Source of the DNA: Brevundimonas bacteroides DSM 4726
Lineage (GTDB): Bacteria; Pseudomonadota; Alphaproteobacteria; Caulobacterales; Caulobacteraceae
Reading direction: 5' to 3'
Assembly: GCF_000701445.1 (NCBI RefSeq)
Contig: NZ_JNIX01000009.1
Span: forward strand, 248,001-312,000
DNA length: 64,000 nt
Positions within the stretch are counted from its first letter, which is position 1. Each line of letters starts with the position of its first letter. The notes beneath the pieces were generated by a model. The model saw only the letters and a program-made list of their open reading frames with translations. It ran no database searches and was not told the DNA's origin. The position numbers were made by a program, and so were the translations under genes. Positions 25,180-35,024 of the stretch are shown piece by piece.

Positions 25180-26577
25180 TCAGGCGACCTTGCGGTTGCG
25201 CCAGCTGTCGGCGTAGGCGTCGCGCGCCACTTCCGAATAGGGCACGGGGCTGACCGTCGCGCGGATCTCGGCCTGGACGTGGCGCTCCACCGTGGGCTTC
25301 CTCGACCCGCCGTTCTCCTCGCCCCACAGCAGGGTGACCTGGGTACCCGGCTTGGCGTGCTCGGCGTCCAGCATGGCCAGGGTCAGGCCACGGCCCTCGT
25401 TGGCGCTGTAGCCGACCCAGGTCGACAGACCGACGTCCTTGCCGCCCGCGCCCAGCACCCGGTCGAACTGGTGCATGGTGTAGACCGCCGACGGGAACTC
25501 GAAGAACTTCGCGCGGTCGCCCTTCTGGAAGTAGGAGCTCATGATCCGCACCAGGTCCTCGCTGTCGAGCGCGAGGGTGACCTTCTGGCGGTGCGGCCCG
25601 GCCTGCTTCTTCTCCAGCGCTTCCTTGCCGATGAAGTCGTGGTCGAACTTGACGAAGGGGCCGTACCCGAGGTCCCACGGGGTCAGATAGTAGTCCTCAA
25701 TGTTGTCCGAGTAGAAGCTGCCGCCCAGCGACGCCTTGCCCTCATAGCTCGTGGCCGGCAGCCACTCGCGGTAGGGCCGCATGGCCTCGCCGGTGTAGAC
25801 GGCCGGCAGCGGCGACGGGATCCAGCCGGACTCCAGCGTGTTGGACGAATAGGTCCGGCCACCCACCAGCTTCAGGCCGAAGTCGGCGCCTGCGGCCACC
25901 AGGGCGGCGTGCACCTCGTCGCGCTCCTCCCACGGTCCGAACAGTTCGAAGCCCGGCTGGCCGGCCATGCCGTGACGCAGCGCCCGCACCTGACGACCGG
26001 CGATGGTCAGGGTCGTCATGTGGAAGAACTTCAGCTCCGGCGGCGTGTGACCCAGCGCCTTCTCCATCAGCTTCATCGCGTTCGGGCCCTGGATCTGGTA
26101 CCGGTACGACTTGCGGGTCTGGGGGTCGGGGCGGACCGCGGTGCGCTCGTCGCGGGCGACGCGCACGTCCCAGCCGCCGGTCGCGGCGTGGTACTCGACC
26201 CACTCGATGGTCGGAGCACGGCCCACGAGGTTGAAGGTATTTTCGGCCAGATAAAACAGGATGACGTCGCCGATGACGTAGCCGTCGTGGCTGACCGGGA
26301 CGAACTGCTTGGCGCGGTCGGGCACAAAACCCTTGAAGCTGTTGATGCCCAGGCTGTTCAGCATGGCGAAGGCGTCGGGGCCTTCCACCAGCAGGTCCAC
26401 CATGTGGTAGCTCTGGTTGAACAGGACACAGGTCTGCTGCCAGGCGATCTGCTCGTCGCGCCAGTTGCTGTATTCAGCCGGGACGCCCGGATAGGCGTTC
26501 GGACCCGCCTGCTGATTCCTCAGGAAATCGGGGATGTTTTTGACGCCGTTCAGGACGTCCTGCAGGCTCTGGGTCAT
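25180..26577 (-). CDS. ligM: Tetrahydrofolate-dependent aryl O-demethylase (vanillate / 3-O-methylgallate type)
   Basis: LigM moves the O-methyl group of vanillate or 3-O-methylgallate onto THF, giving protocatechuate or gallate plus 5-methyl-THF. The 465-residue protein has the GcvT (aminomethyltransferase) fold throughout and begins with an extension containing AYPGVPAEYSNWRDEQ. Its length is close to SYK-6 LigM (about 470) and well short of syringate demethylase DesA (about 560). Tyr243 in GGRTYSSNTLESGW is a candidate for the catalytic Tyr (247 in LigM, as I recall). The folate genes next door support the role. Confidence 0.88.
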   Translation of the reverse strand: MTQSLQDVLNGVKNIPDFLRNQQAGPNAYPGVPAEYSNWRDEQIAWQQTCVLFNQSYHMVDLLVEGPDAFAMLNSLGINSFKGFVPDRAKQFVPVSHDGYVIGDVILFYLAENTFNLVGRAPTIEWVEYHAATGGWDVRVARDERTAVRPDPQTRKSYRYQIQGPNAMKLMEKALGHTPPELKFFHMTTLTIAGRQVRALRHGMAGQPGFELFGPWEERDEVHAALVAAGADFGLKLVGGRTYSSNTLESGWIPSPLPAVYTGEAMRPYREWLPATSYEGKASLGGSFYSDNIEDYYLTPWDLGYGPFVKFDHDFIGKEALEKKQAGPHRQKVTLALDSEDLVRIMSSYFQKGDRAKFFEFPSAVYTMHQFDRVLGAGGKDVGLSTWVGYSANEGRGLTLAMLDAEHAKPGTQVTLLWGEENGGSRKPTVERHVQAEIRATVSPVPYSEVARDAYADSWRNRKVA

Positions 26578-26602
26578 GGGGTCTCCTCCTTGAGTTTCTT
26601 GT

Positions 26603-27340
26603 TCAGGCGACGTGTCGAACGGGAAGCGAAACGGGGTCTGCCGCCAGCCAGTCGACTACGGCGGCGACGAAGGCGGCGGGGGCTTCAGCGGGCAGCATGT
26701 GGCCCGCGCCCTCGATGATCTTCAGGGTCGCACCGGGAATGGCCGCGGCGATGGCGCGGTGCTGGTCGGGCGGGCTCCACTGATCCTCGGAGCCGACCAG
26801 CACGAGGGTCGGACAGCCGATGGTCGGAAGCAGACGTTCGACCTCGGGCCGATGCAGCAGGGCCTTGATCTGATGCGCGAAGGTTTCCACGCCCGCCTGA
26901 ATACACATGGTCCGCAGCGGCCGGATCAGCGCCTCGTCGGCGCGACGGTCCGGGGCCACCATCGGCGGCAGCCACCGATCGACCAGGGCCTCCGCGCCCT
27001 CGGCCAGACCGATGTCCAGCAGGGCGTGACGCGCGTTCGCCTCGCCCGGCCGGGTCAGATGCACCCCGGTCGACACCAGGCCCAGCCGCTCCACGCGATG
27101 GGGATGACGCCGCACGATCTCCAGCGCCACCCGCGCGCCCATGGAATGGCCCAGCAGCGAGACCCGCTCCGGCGCGCCTTGAAGCGCCCGCTCGGCCATG
27201 TCGGTCAGGGTATCGGCGTCGCCGTAACCCATCGGAGCGATGACGGGCAGGGACAAAGACAGGATTTCGGTCGGCCAGACCCGCGCATCGCACAGCAGAC
27301 CGGGCAGGAGCAGAAGCGGCGCGGCCGACGATCCAGACAT
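26603..27340 (-). CDS. Alpha/beta hydrolase
   Basis: This 245-residue cytosolic esterase-like protein has the oxyanion-hole region LLLPGLLCDARVW, the nucleophile elbow GHSMG (Ser near 65), an acid Asp in VGSEDQWSPP and the base His in EGAGHMLP. It is 25 bp upstream of ligM on the same strand, so the two probably form one transcript. In this setting it may hydrolyse an ester or lactone of a methoxylated aromatic before demethylation. That role is an inference. Confidence 0.85.
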   Translation of the reverse strand: MSGSSAAPLLLLPGLLCDARVWPTEILSLSLPVIAPMGYGDADTLTDMAERALQGAPERVSLLGHSMGARVALEIVRRHPHRVERLGLVSTGVHLTRPGEANARHALLDIGLAEGAEALVDRWLPPMVAPDRRADEALIRPLRTMCIQAGVETFAHQIKALLHRPEVERLLPTIGCPTLVLVGSEDQWSPPDQHRAIAAAIPGATLKIIEGAGHMLPAEAPAAFVAAVVDWLAADPVSLPVRHVA

Positions 27341-27362
27341 GTCCCCTCCTATCGCTCTTTTG

Positions 27363-27390
27363 CTTCACATACCTGAACTCTTCATCTATA
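27363..27390 (+). promoter_or_regulatory. Promoter/operator upstream of metF (copy 2 of shared element)
   Basis: A -35-like TTCACA (27364-27369) lies 17 bp before a -10-like TATACG (27387-27392). TTCA-N6-TGAA-N3-TTCA falls at 27364-27367, 27374-27377 and 27381-27384. It matches the block at 21302-21329 at 23 of 28 positions. It sits in the divergent region between the hydrolase-ligM and metF operons and could govern both. Confidence 0.65.
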
Positions 27391-27456
27391 CGAATAAAAA
27401 GACGCCCGCTAGAGGCTGTCGCAGGGGTCGTCGCAGGACGACCGACGGGAGGCCCC

Positions 27457-28338
27457 ATGCTGGACGTCACGCGACCAGACACCATCACCGCCCCGCGCCT
27501 CGGCGCGCTGCTGAAGCATTTCTCGCTGGAGATGACGGCCAAGGACGTCCCGGCGCTCGAGGAAGCCGCCGGCGTCATTCCGCCGGGCACGCGCATCGCC
27601 ATCGCCTTCCTGCCCGGCGAGACCTTTGAACAGCGTCTGCACGCGGCTGTCCGCGTGCGGGCACTCGGTTTCGACCCCGCCCCTCACCTCTCGGCGCGGC
27701 GCATCGCGTCGGAGACTGAGCTCCGCACCTTCCTCGAACAGCTCGCCGACCAGGCCGCGATCCGTCGTCTGTTCGTCGTCGCCGGCGATCCGCCCGAGCC
27801 GATGGGCCCCTACTTCGACGCCCTGTCGCTGATTCGGTCCGGCATGCTGGCCGATCTGGGGCTGGAGAGCGTCGGCGTCTCCGGCTATCCCGAGGGGCAT
27901 CCCGACATCGGCGAGCCAGCGCTCTGGGGCGCCATGTTCGACAAGCGCGAAGCGCTGGCTGAGCTCGACATCTCCATGACGATCCTGACCCAGTTCGGCT
28001 TCGATCCCGACCCCATCGTCGACTGGGTCGGCAAGGTTCGCGGCCACGGCGTCGACGCCCTAATCCGCATCGGCGTGCCAGGTCCGGCGGGGATCAAGAC
28101 CCTGATGCGCTTCGCCGCCCGCTGCGGCGTCGGCGCCTCCGCCAAGGTCATGAGCCGCTATGGCCTGTCGATCACCAACCTGATCGGCTCGGCTGGTCCC
28201 GACCGCCTGGTCCACGACCTGGCAGGACAACTGGACCTGGAGCGCCACGGCCCGCTCAGCCTGCACTTCTATCCCTTCGGCGGTATCGCCAAGACCGCCC
28301 AGTGGGTCAGCGACTTCCGCGCCGCCCACGCCGCCTGA
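27457..28338 (+). CDS. metF: Methylenetetrahydrofolate reductase family protein
   Basis: This FAD-dependent TIM-barrel enzyme of 293 residues interconverts 5,10-methylene-THF and 5-methyl-THF. Motifs seen are FSLEMTAKD at the start, [19 protein letters not shown] and QFGFDPD, all family hallmarks. Most organisms use it reductively for methionine. Next to ligM the useful direction is oxidation of the 5-methyl-THF made by demethylation, as proposed for SYK-6 MetF. It heads an operon with purU, folD and the MFS gene. Confidence 0.93.
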   Translation: MLDVTRPDTITAPRLGALLKHFSLEMTAKDVPALEEAAGVIPPGTRIAIAFLPGETFEQRLHAAVRVRALGFDPAPHLSARRIASETELRTFLEQLADQAAIRRLFVVAGDPPEPMGPYFDALSLIRSGMLADLGLESVGVSGYPEGHPDIGEPALWGAMFDKREALAELDISMTILTQFGFDPDPIVDWVGKVRGHGVDALIRIGVPGPAGIKTLMRFAARCGVGASAKVMSRYGLSITNLIGSAGPDRLVHDLAGQLDLERHGPLSLHFYPFGGIAKTAQWVSDFRAAHAA

Positions 28339-28363
28339 CCCCTTTTCGGAGACCGCGCCCCGC

Positions 28364-29224
28364 ATGTCCGACATCTGCGTCCTGACCCTGTCCTGCGACG
28401 ACCAGCCGGGTCTCGTCGCCAAGGTCGCCGGCTTCCTGTTCGAGCACGGCGCCAACATCCTGGAAGCGGGCCAGTTCGACGACCGTGACGCCGGTCGGTT
28501 CTTCATGCGGGTGCTGTTTGAACTGGCGGCCGACGCCGAGGGTGTCGAGACGCTGCGCCAGGCCTTCGCCCCGATCGCCTCGGCCCACGCCATGACCTGG
28601 ACGCTGCGCAACACCGCCGAGAAGCGGCGCGTGCTGATGCTGGTGTCCAAGTTCGACCACTGCCTCGGCGACCTGCTCTACCGCGAGCGCACCGGCGAGC
28701 TGCCGATGCAGGTGGTCGGCATCGTGTCGAACCATCCGCGCGAGGTGCTGAAGATCTCGCTCATCGGCGACATCCCCTTCCATCACCTGCCGATCACGCC
28801 CGACACCAAGCCCCACCAGGAAGCCGCCATCAAGCGCATCGTCGAGGAGACCGGCGCCGAGCTGGTCGTGCTCGCCCGCTACATGCAGGTGCTTTCCGAC
28901 GATATGGCGGGATATCTGTCCGGCCGCTGCATCAACATCCACCACAGCTTCCTGCCGGGCTTCAAGGGGGCCAAGCCCTATCACCAGGCGCACAAGCGCG
29001 GCGTGAAGATGATCGGCGCGACGGCCCACTACGTCACCGCCGACCTGGATGAAGGCCCGATCATCGCCCAGGACGTGGAGACCATCACCCACGCCGACCG
29101 ACCCGACGACCTCGTCCGAAAGGGCCGCGACATCGAACGGCGCGTGCTGGCCAAGGCGGTCGCTTACCACCTGCAGGATCGGGTGCTGTTGAACGGCTCC
29201 AAGACCGTGGTCTTCAGCGACTGA
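28364..29224 (+). CDS. purU: Formyltetrahydrofolate deformylase
   Basis: PurU hydrolyses 10-formyl-THF to THF and formate. The 286-residue protein has an N-terminal ACT domain (about 5-85) and a formyltransferase-like domain. The active-site region [16 protein letters not shown] and the closing LDEGPII are both clear. Here it would complete release of the LigM-derived methyl carbon as formate and restore THF. Its stop overlaps the folD start by one base (TGATG). Confidence 0.95.
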   Translation: MSDICVLTLSCDDQPGLVAKVAGFLFEHGANILEAGQFDDRDAGRFFMRVLFELAADAEGVETLRQAFAPIASAHAMTWTLRNTAEKRRVLMLVSKFDHCLGDLLYRERTGELPMQVVGIVSNHPREVLKISLIGDIPFHHLPITPDTKPHQEAAIKRIVEETGAELVVLARYMQVLSDDMAGYLSGRCINIHHSFLPGFKGAKPYHQAHKRGVKMIGATAHYVTADLDEGPIIAQDVETITHADRPDDLVRKGRDIERRVLAKAVAYHLQDRVLLNGSKTVVFSD

Positions 29225-30099
29225 TGGCCCGCGCCGCGCCCATCCTCGACGGGCGCGCGGTCGCCGCCGACCTGACCGCCCGGGTTGCGGCCGACGTCGC
29301 CGATCTGGCTGCCTGGGGCGTCACGCCGGGTCTCGCCGTCGTTCTGGTCGGCGAAGATCCCGCCAGCCAGGTGTATGTCCGCCGCAAGGTCGCCGAGACG
29401 CGCCGGGTCGGCATGCGCTCCATCGAGCACCGCCTGCCCGCCAGCACGGATCAGGACACCCTGCTTAGGCTGGTCGACGCCGTGAACCGTGACCCCGAAG
29501 TCCACGGCATCCTGGTCCAGCTGCCGCTGCCGGCCCAGATCGATGCCGCCGCCGTCCTCGACGCCATCGATCCGCGAAAGGACGTGGACGGCTTTCATCC
29601 CGTCAACGTGGGCCGCCTGTCGATCGGCGGGGGCCTGATCCCCTGCACGCCGCTGGGCTGCATGATGCTGCTGGATCAGATCATCTCCGACTTCCGGGGC
29701 CTGAACGCGGTGGTGATCGGCAAGTCCAACATCGTCGGCAAGCCGGTGGCGCTCCTGCTGCTCGACCGCGAGTGCACCGTCACCGTGACCCACATCCTGA
29801 CCAGGGGCCTGCCCGAGATCGCGCGCCGCGCCGACATCCTGGTGGTCGCGGCCGGCAGCCCCGGCCTGGTGCGGGGCGACTGGATCAAGCCGGGCGCCGT
29901 GGTCATCGACGTCGGCATCAACCGGATCACGGACGCGAACGGCAAGTCCCGGCTGGTCGGCGATGTGGCGGCGGACGAGGCGGGACACGCGGCCTGGCTG
30001 ACGCCCGTGCCGGGCGGCGTCGGCCCCATGACCATCGCCTGCCTTCTGTCCAACACCGCCAGCGCCGCCCGCGCCGGCCTGCGACGGCAGGCGGCATGA
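29224..30099 (+). CDS. folD: Bifunctional methylenetetrahydrofolate dehydrogenase / methenyl-THF cyclohydrolase
   Basis: FolD oxidises 5,10-methylene-THF with NAD(P)+ and hydrolyses the methenyl product to 10-formyl-THF. The 291-residue protein has the YVRRK active-site Lys region near residue 55, DVDGFHPVN, the nucleotide-binding [14 protein letters not shown] and the C-terminal PGGVGPMT. Between metF and purU function it fills the middle of the route from 5-methyl-THF to formate. A housekeeping copy may exist elsewhere in the genome. Confidence 0.95.
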   Translation: MARAAPILDGRAVAADLTARVAADVADLAAWGVTPGLAVVLVGEDPASQVYVRRKVAETRRVGMRSIEHRLPASTDQDTLLRLVDAVNRDPEVHGILVQLPLPAQIDAAAVLDAIDPRKDVDGFHPVNVGRLSIGGGLIPCTPLGCMMLLDQIISDFRGLNAVVIGKSNIVGKPVALLLLDRECTVTVTHILTRGLPEIARRADILVVAAGSPGLVRGDWIKPGAVVIDVGINRITDANGKSRLVGDVAADEAGHAAWLTPVPGGVGPMTIACLLSNTASAARAGLRRQAA

Positions 30100-30166
30100 C
30101 GACGCCCCCAGTTCTGCTAAGCATTCAACAGACGGCCCGTCAGAGGCCGCGCAGGGAGACGACTCA

Positions 30167-31504
30167 ATGGTGACGGACCCCAGGGCCCTCGTCGATCAGG
30201 CGCGCATGTCGCGATTCCAGTGGACCGTGGTCCTCCTGATGATCGGGTTGAACGCGCTGGACGGCTTCGACGTCCTGTCGATCAGCTATGCCTCGCCCGG
30301 CATCGCGGCGGACTGGGGCATCGACCGGGCGGCGCTGGGCATCGTCCTGTCGATGGAACTGGTCGGCATGGCGTTCGGGTCGCTGCTGCTCGGCAATGTC
30401 GCCGACGCCATCGGGCGGCGAAAGACCATCCTCGGCTGTTTGGTCGTCATGTCGGGCGGCATGTTCGCCGCAGCCACCGCCACCGACATCACCACGCTCT
30501 GCATTTACCGCGTCATCACGGGCCTGGGCATCGGCGGCATGCTGGCCTCGATCAACGCCGCGGTGGCCGAGGCCGCCAACGCCAAGCGTCGCGCCCTCTG
30601 CGTCGTCCTGATGTCGGCGGGCCTGCCGTTTGGCTCGGTCCTGGGCGGCCTGGTGTCGGGCGAACTGCTGAAGGTCTACGACTGGCCCGCGGTCTTCATC
30701 CTGGGCGGTGTAGCCACGGCCTGCTTCATTCCACTGGTCCTTTGGCTGGCCCCTGAGTCCATCGCCTTCGAGATGCACAAGCGCGGACCCGGCGCGCTGG
30801 AGCGCATCAACAAGACCCTGAAGCGCATGGGCCACGCCGCCATCGAGGCCCTGCCCGACGCGCCCGCGATCAAGCCCAAGGCGGGCATGGCGTTGCTGTT
30901 TTCACCGAACTTCGCGGCGCTCGCCCTGCTGCTGGCGGCGTCCTACTTCGCCCACATCATCACCTTCTACTACATCATCAAGTGGATCCCGAAGATCGTG
31001 GTGGACATGGGCTTCCCGCCTCCCACTGCCGCAGGGGTGCTGGTCTGGGCCAGCATCGGCGGCGCGCTCGGGGCCCTGACCCTGGGCCTGATGACGCTGA
31101 AGGCGCGGGTCACCGGCCTGACGATCGGAGCCATGCTGCTGTCGACGGTCGCCGTCATCGGCTTTGGCCAAGGCTGGGAGACGCTGGACGAGATCTCCAT
31201 CGCTGCGGCCGTGGCGGGCTTCTTCACCAACGCCCCGATCGTCGGCCTCTACGCCATCGTGGCCCAGTCCTTCCCGACCGAGCTACGGGCGACCGCAACA
31301 GGCTTCATCATCGGCGTCGGACGCGGAGGAGCGGCTCTGGCCCCCGTCATCGCCGGTTTCCTGTTCCAAGCGGGGTGGACCCTGCCGACCGTGTCCACCA
31401 TTCTGGGGCTGGGGGCGACCGTTGCCGCGATCATGCTGTTCCTGGCCCGGAAGGGCATCGCGGGGAACAGCGGCGCTCCGCCCAGGGCCGGCGCGACGGC
31501 CTGA
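30167..31504 (+). CDS. MFS transporter, aromatic acid:H+ symporter type
   Basis: This 445-residue inner-membrane protein has 12 predicted hydrophobic segments. The motif LDGFDVLSISYASPGIA in the first helix matches the aromatic-acid symporter (AAHS) subfamily that includes PcaK and VanK. The loop 2-3 motif reads GNVADAIGRRKTI. It is the last gene of the metF operon and probably imports vanillate or protocatechuate. Substrate choice cannot be read from sequence. Confidence 0.88.
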   Translation: MVTDPRALVDQARMSRFQWTVVLLMIGLNALDGFDVLSISYASPGIAADWGIDRAALGIVLSMELVGMAFGSLLLGNVADAIGRRKTILGCLVVMSGGMFAAATATDITTLCIYRVITGLGIGGMLASINAAVAEAANAKRRALCVVLMSAGLPFGSVLGGLVSGELLKVYDWPAVFILGGVATACFIPLVLWLAPESIAFEMHKRGPGALERINKTLKRMGHAAIEALPDAPAIKPKAGMALLFSPNFAALALLLAASYFAHIITFYYIIKWIPKIVVDMGFPPPTAAGVLVWASIGGALGALTLGLMTLKARVTGLTIGAMLLSTVAVIGFGQGWETLDEISIAAAVAGFFTNAPIVGLYAIVAQSFPTELRATATGFIIGVGRGGAALAPVIAGFLFQAGWTLPTVSTILGLGATVAAIMLFLARKGIAGNSGAPPRAGATA

Positions 31505-31529
31505 GCGAAGCGCCCTGGCCGCCATCACC

Positions 31530-31556
31530 CCGCCGCGATCAGGCCCAGCGCGGCGG
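31530..31556. terminator. Hairpin between the MFS and S9 peptidase genes
   Basis: CCGCCGCG (31530-31537) pairs with CGCGGCGG (31549-31556) between two convergent genes. No T-run is present, so termination is only possible, not shown. Confidence 0.35.
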
Positions 31557-31562
31557 CCCGCC

Positions 31563-34016
31563 TCACGGCTGGCCGGCGGCCGGAGCGGTCTTCACATGGC
31601 GATCCAGCCAGTCGACCATCTCCCACAGGGTGTGGCCGACGGATTCCCGCGCCCGATACCCGTGCGCCTCATGCGGCAGCACCACGTAACGCGCCGTCGC
31701 CCCTGTCCCCTTCAGCGCCGCGTAGAACCGCTCGGACTGGACCGGGAAGGTGCCGGAGTTGTCGTCGGCCTCGCCATGGATCAGCAGGATCGGCTCGTTG
31801 ATCCGGTTGGCATAGGTGAAGGGCGACATCTCCGCATAGGTGTCGGTCGCCTCCCAATAGGTCCGCTGCTCGGCCTGGAAGCCGAACGGCGTCAGCGTCC
31901 GGTTATAGGCGCCCGACCGCGCGATCCCGGCCCGGAACAGGTCGGTGTGGGCCAGCAGATTCGCCGTCATGAAGGCGCCGTAGCTGTGGCCGCCCACGGC
32001 GATTCGGTTCCGGTCGGCCACGCCCATGCCGACGACCGCATCGACCGCCGCCTGGGCGCTGGCCGACAACTGTTCGATGTAGGTGTCGTTGGGCTCGGCC
32101 CCGTCCACGCCGACGATGGGCATGGAGGGATCGTCCAGCACGGCATAGCCCTGAGTCAGCAGGAACAGATGGCTGGACCCGCCCGGCCGCACGAAGCGGT
32201 TGTCGGTGTCGACCACCTGTCCGGCTACGGCCGCGTCGGTGAACTCCGCCGGATAGGCCCACATCACCAGCGGCAGCGGCCCATCGCGCGCCGCGTCGTA
32301 TCCGGCGGGCAGATACAGCGTGCCCGACAGCTGCACCCCGTCGGCGCGGCTGTAGGTGATGGTCTGACGCGTCACCCCGGCCAGCTGCGGCGCCGGATCG
32401 GGGAAGGTCGTCAGCGACTGGGGCTCGGCCGCGTCCAGATCGCGGATGACCATATTGGGCGGGGCCACCTGGGTTTCACGCCGCGACACGAACCGGCGAC
32501 CGTCGTCGTCCAGCAGGCCAACGATGGTCTCATAGCTCCCGGGGGCCGAGCGCCACAGCTCGGTCCGCTCGCCGGTGTCCAGGTTCATCCGCGCCAGGAA
32601 GGGATACTCCCCCTGCCGCGTCGCGCCGGAGCCGTCCATCAGGATGGTCCGTCCCTCGCCCGCGAAGGTCATGACCGGCCGCCCCGCCGCGTTGGGCTCG
32701 GTCAGCGGCGTGCCCGGGTCGTTGTAGCGGTCCTGATAGTTCCGCTCGACGATCACCCGGCCTTCGCCCGGATTGGACGGATCGACCAGGAAACGGGTCT
32801 CGTGCCGGGTATTGAACCAGCGGCTGTAGACGATGGCCGTGTCGTCCCGGCCCCAGCTGACACCGGCATAGCGTTCCGGCAGGTCGATCAGCCGCATCGG
32901 CGCCGCACTGAACGGCGCGGCCTGCATGAAGACCCGGTCGCGCACTTCGGCCTGGCCGCGCGGATCGCCCCCGTCCTGCGCCTCGGCCCAGACGAGCGTC
33001 GCGGGCGCATCGGCCCGCCAGCTGACCGAGCGCGGCCCGGTCGCCACCGCGTCGAACGGCGGCGGGATGTTGTCGCGCAGCGGCAGGTCCGCGACCCGGT
33101 GCACCACTCGCCCCGTCAGGTCCGTGACCACGATGTCCGTCGGGAACAGGCCCGCCGGCGTGGCGTAGCTGTAGGGCCGCTTGACGCGCGTCTGCAGGAT
33201 GTAGCGCCCGTCCGGCGAGATCGACGCCCCGAGCACGATCCCCGGCTCGCCGACCGGCGTCAGCCGCCCGTCCAGGCTCGCCAGCGTCGGCTGGGCGGTG
33301 AAGTAGTGGTCGAACAGCCGCTCATCGGCCGGGCTACCCAGCAGGTCCTGATAGGTCCGCACCGGCCGCGCCGATCCGCCGGTCTGCTCCACGATCGGCC
33401 CGGTCGGCGCCGCTTTCGGCGCCGGTGCCGCGCTGCGCCCGGCCGGGACCGCACGGAACAGGATCGAGCGGCTGTCCGGCGCCCACTCCACGCCGGCGCC
33501 CGCCGCCGCATTGACCACGGCCCCGGTCAGGACTGAGGCCGCGCCCGTCCGCGCATCCACGACCCACAGCTCGAGCCCGTCGGCGGCGTCCTTCAGGATC
33601 GCCACCTTGCCCCCGTCCGGCGACCAGGTCGGGGAAATGAAGCGCGATCCCGCCGGCAGGGCGGCGGCGACTTCCGCCCCGCTCGCCACGTCCTTGAAGG
33701 TGATGGAGGTCAGCCACGCGACCCGCCCGTTCGCCGGCCCGTTGTTCCGAGGATTGATCCGATACCCCGCCAGCCTCAGCGACGGCTCCGCCAGCTCGGA
33801 GATCGGCGGCAGATTGGCTCGGCCGAACAGCGCCAGCCGCTGCCTGTCCGGCCCCAGGCTCGCCAGCGGCGTCGGCTCGGCGTCCAGGATGTCGGCGATG
33901 GGCTGGGGCGGCTGCTGATAGACCGCCGCGTCTCCCGGCGTCTGCGCCAAAACCGGCGCCGAGACCGCCACCAGGGCCGCGCTCGCGACCGCTAGACCTA
34001 GACGAAAAACCGACAT
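31563..34016 (-). CDS. S9 family (prolyl oligopeptidase-like) serine peptidase, exported
   Basis: I chose the ATG at 34016 because it gives a clean signal peptide (MSVFRLGLAVASAAL, cleavage near VLAQ); the upstream extension is arginine-rich and not signal-like. The 817-residue product has a beta-propeller N-terminal part and an alpha/beta-hydrolase C-terminal domain. The catalytic triad is Ser678 (GHSYGAF), Asp751 (HGEADDNSG) and His785 (PHEAHGY). It resembles the glutamyl-endopeptidase branch of S9. It is convergent with the catabolic cluster and probably unrelated to it. Confidence 0.9.
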   Translation of the reverse strand: MSVFRLGLAVASAALVAVSAPVLAQTPGDAAVYQQPPQPIADILDAEPTPLASLGPDRQRLALFGRANLPPISELAEPSLRLAGYRINPRNNGPANGRVAWLTSITFKDVASGAEVAAALPAGSRFISPTWSPDGGKVAILKDAADGLELWVVDARTGAASVLTGAVVNAAAGAGVEWAPDSRSILFRAVPAGRSAAPAPKAAPTGPIVEQTGGSARPVRTYQDLLGSPADERLFDHYFTAQPTLASLDGRLTPVGEPGIVLGASISPDGRYILQTRVKRPYSYATPAGLFPTDIVVTDLTGRVVHRVADLPLRDNIPPPFDAVATGPRSVSWRADAPATLVWAEAQDGGDPRGQAEVRDRVFMQAAPFSAAPMRLIDLPERYAGVSWGRDDTAIVYSRWFNTRHETRFLVDPSNPGEGRVIVERNYQDRYNDPGTPLTEPNAAGRPVMTFAGEGRTILMDGSGATRQGEYPFLARMNLDTGERTELWRSAPGSYETIVGLLDDDGRRFVSRRETQVAPPNMVIRDLDAAEPQSLTTFPDPAPQLAGVTRQTITYSRADGVQLSGTLYLPAGYDAARDGPLPLVMWAYPAEFTDAAVAGQVVDTDNRFVRPGGSSHLFLLTQGYAVLDDPSMPIVGVDGAEPNDTYIEQLSASAQAAVDAVVGMGVADRNRIAVGGHSYGAFMTANLLAHTDLFRAGIARSGAYNRTLTPFGFQAEQRTYWEATDTYAEMSPFTYANRINEPILLIHGEADDNSGTFPVQSERFYAALKGTGATARYVVLPHEAHGYRARESVGHTLWEMVDWLDRHVKTAPAAGQP

Positions 34017-34170
34017 CAGAACCCCGCCTGCTGGCCTCGCGCGGCCATGCCGCGCACGCCGGAAACAGCCCGGCGCAGGCGACAATCGACCGCGAAGTGG
34101 ACGCGGATGCAAGAACTCCGGATTCGAAAGCTTGTCATCCCGCGCCCAAGGGCCCGTCGTGCCTGCCAGT

Positions 34171-34845
34171 TCAGAAGGGATAGGACGGCGTGCACGATCC
34201 CTGGACGGTGGACAGCTGCTCGCAACCTTCAAGGCCGCGCTGCGCCGTAACCGTCAAAGCATGTACGTTGGGTTGCTCGTGGGGTCCCAGGCAGCCGAGG
34301 TAGGGCTGGATGAGCCGCAGGCCCTCGGTACCGAGAAAATAGCTGTACTGGTAGGTCGCGCGCGGACCGGGAGCCGATCCGTCCGCGAGACGCGAGGGCA
34401 TGGGATACTGCGTGACGAAAACGCCGAAATCAGCCTCGAAGGCCGCCATCGTCTGATCGGGGGTCATTCTGCATTGGCCTGCGGCGGCCGCCCCGGCTCC
34501 GTCGTCGTCCATTCCGAGTTGTCGGCGCGCGAGGGCTCGGGCGTCGGCGATCATTTCGCGGGTGGGATAGCGATACTGGTCATGTCCCTGAGCGGCGAGA
34601 TCGAGGTCCGCGAGCGCCCGCTGCCAGTCACCCAACTGGATATAGGCCAGGCCGCGCGCGGCGAACAACTGGGGATGCCGGTTGCCGGTGGTGTTGTGAA
34701 TATTGGTGCAGCCCCGCACGATATCGCTGGGTGTCGCCCCCCCGTCCCCAGCACAGGCGATGAGGTCCTCATTGCTCTGGCTGATCAGAGCGGGAGACGA
34801 GATCGTCCCGGCGAAGAGCAGAGAGGTCAAGATTAGCGCCAGCAT
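34171..34845 (-). CDS. Exported hypothetical protein with a TPR-like helix pair
   Basis: The ATG at 34845 gives a signal peptide (MLALILTSLLFAGTISSPAL); starting 20 codons earlier would bury it. The 224-residue product has one tetratricopeptide-like unit (ARGLAYIQLGDWQRALADLDLAA), and scattered cysteines that could form disulfides. It probably acts in the periplasm as a protein-binding factor. I do not recognise a named family. Confidence 0.6.
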   Translation of the reverse strand: MLALILTSLLFAGTISSPALISQSNEDLIACAGDGGATPSDIVRGCTNIHNTTGNRHPQLFAARGLAYIQLGDWQRALADLDLAAQGHDQYRYPTREMIADARALARRQLGMDDDGAGAAAAGQCRMTPDQTMAAFEADFGVFVTQYPMPSRLADGSAPGPRATYQYSYFLGTEGLRLIQPYLGCLGPHEQPNVHALTVTAQRGLEGCEQLSTVQGSCTPSYPF

Positions 34846-35024
34846 GAAGGCGTCCCTTCGACGAACATTGATCGTCAGACTGGTGGTCGAAGTGGCCCAG
34901 GACAAGCCTGCATCTTGCAGGGCCTGTTCAGCGTGGGTTCATCCGCCGCCAACGACCATGCACGGCAGTCGGGCTTTCCCCGCGCGCGGCCCACGTCACT
35001 CGCGGGTGTGTATGGAGAACGAAC

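Noticed and set aside
31505..34300. Right-hand attachment-site copy of the tRNA-Ser 3' end
   Set aside because: I looked for the T-arm and acceptor sequence beyond the catabolic cluster and found no copy. An attachment site is not supported.
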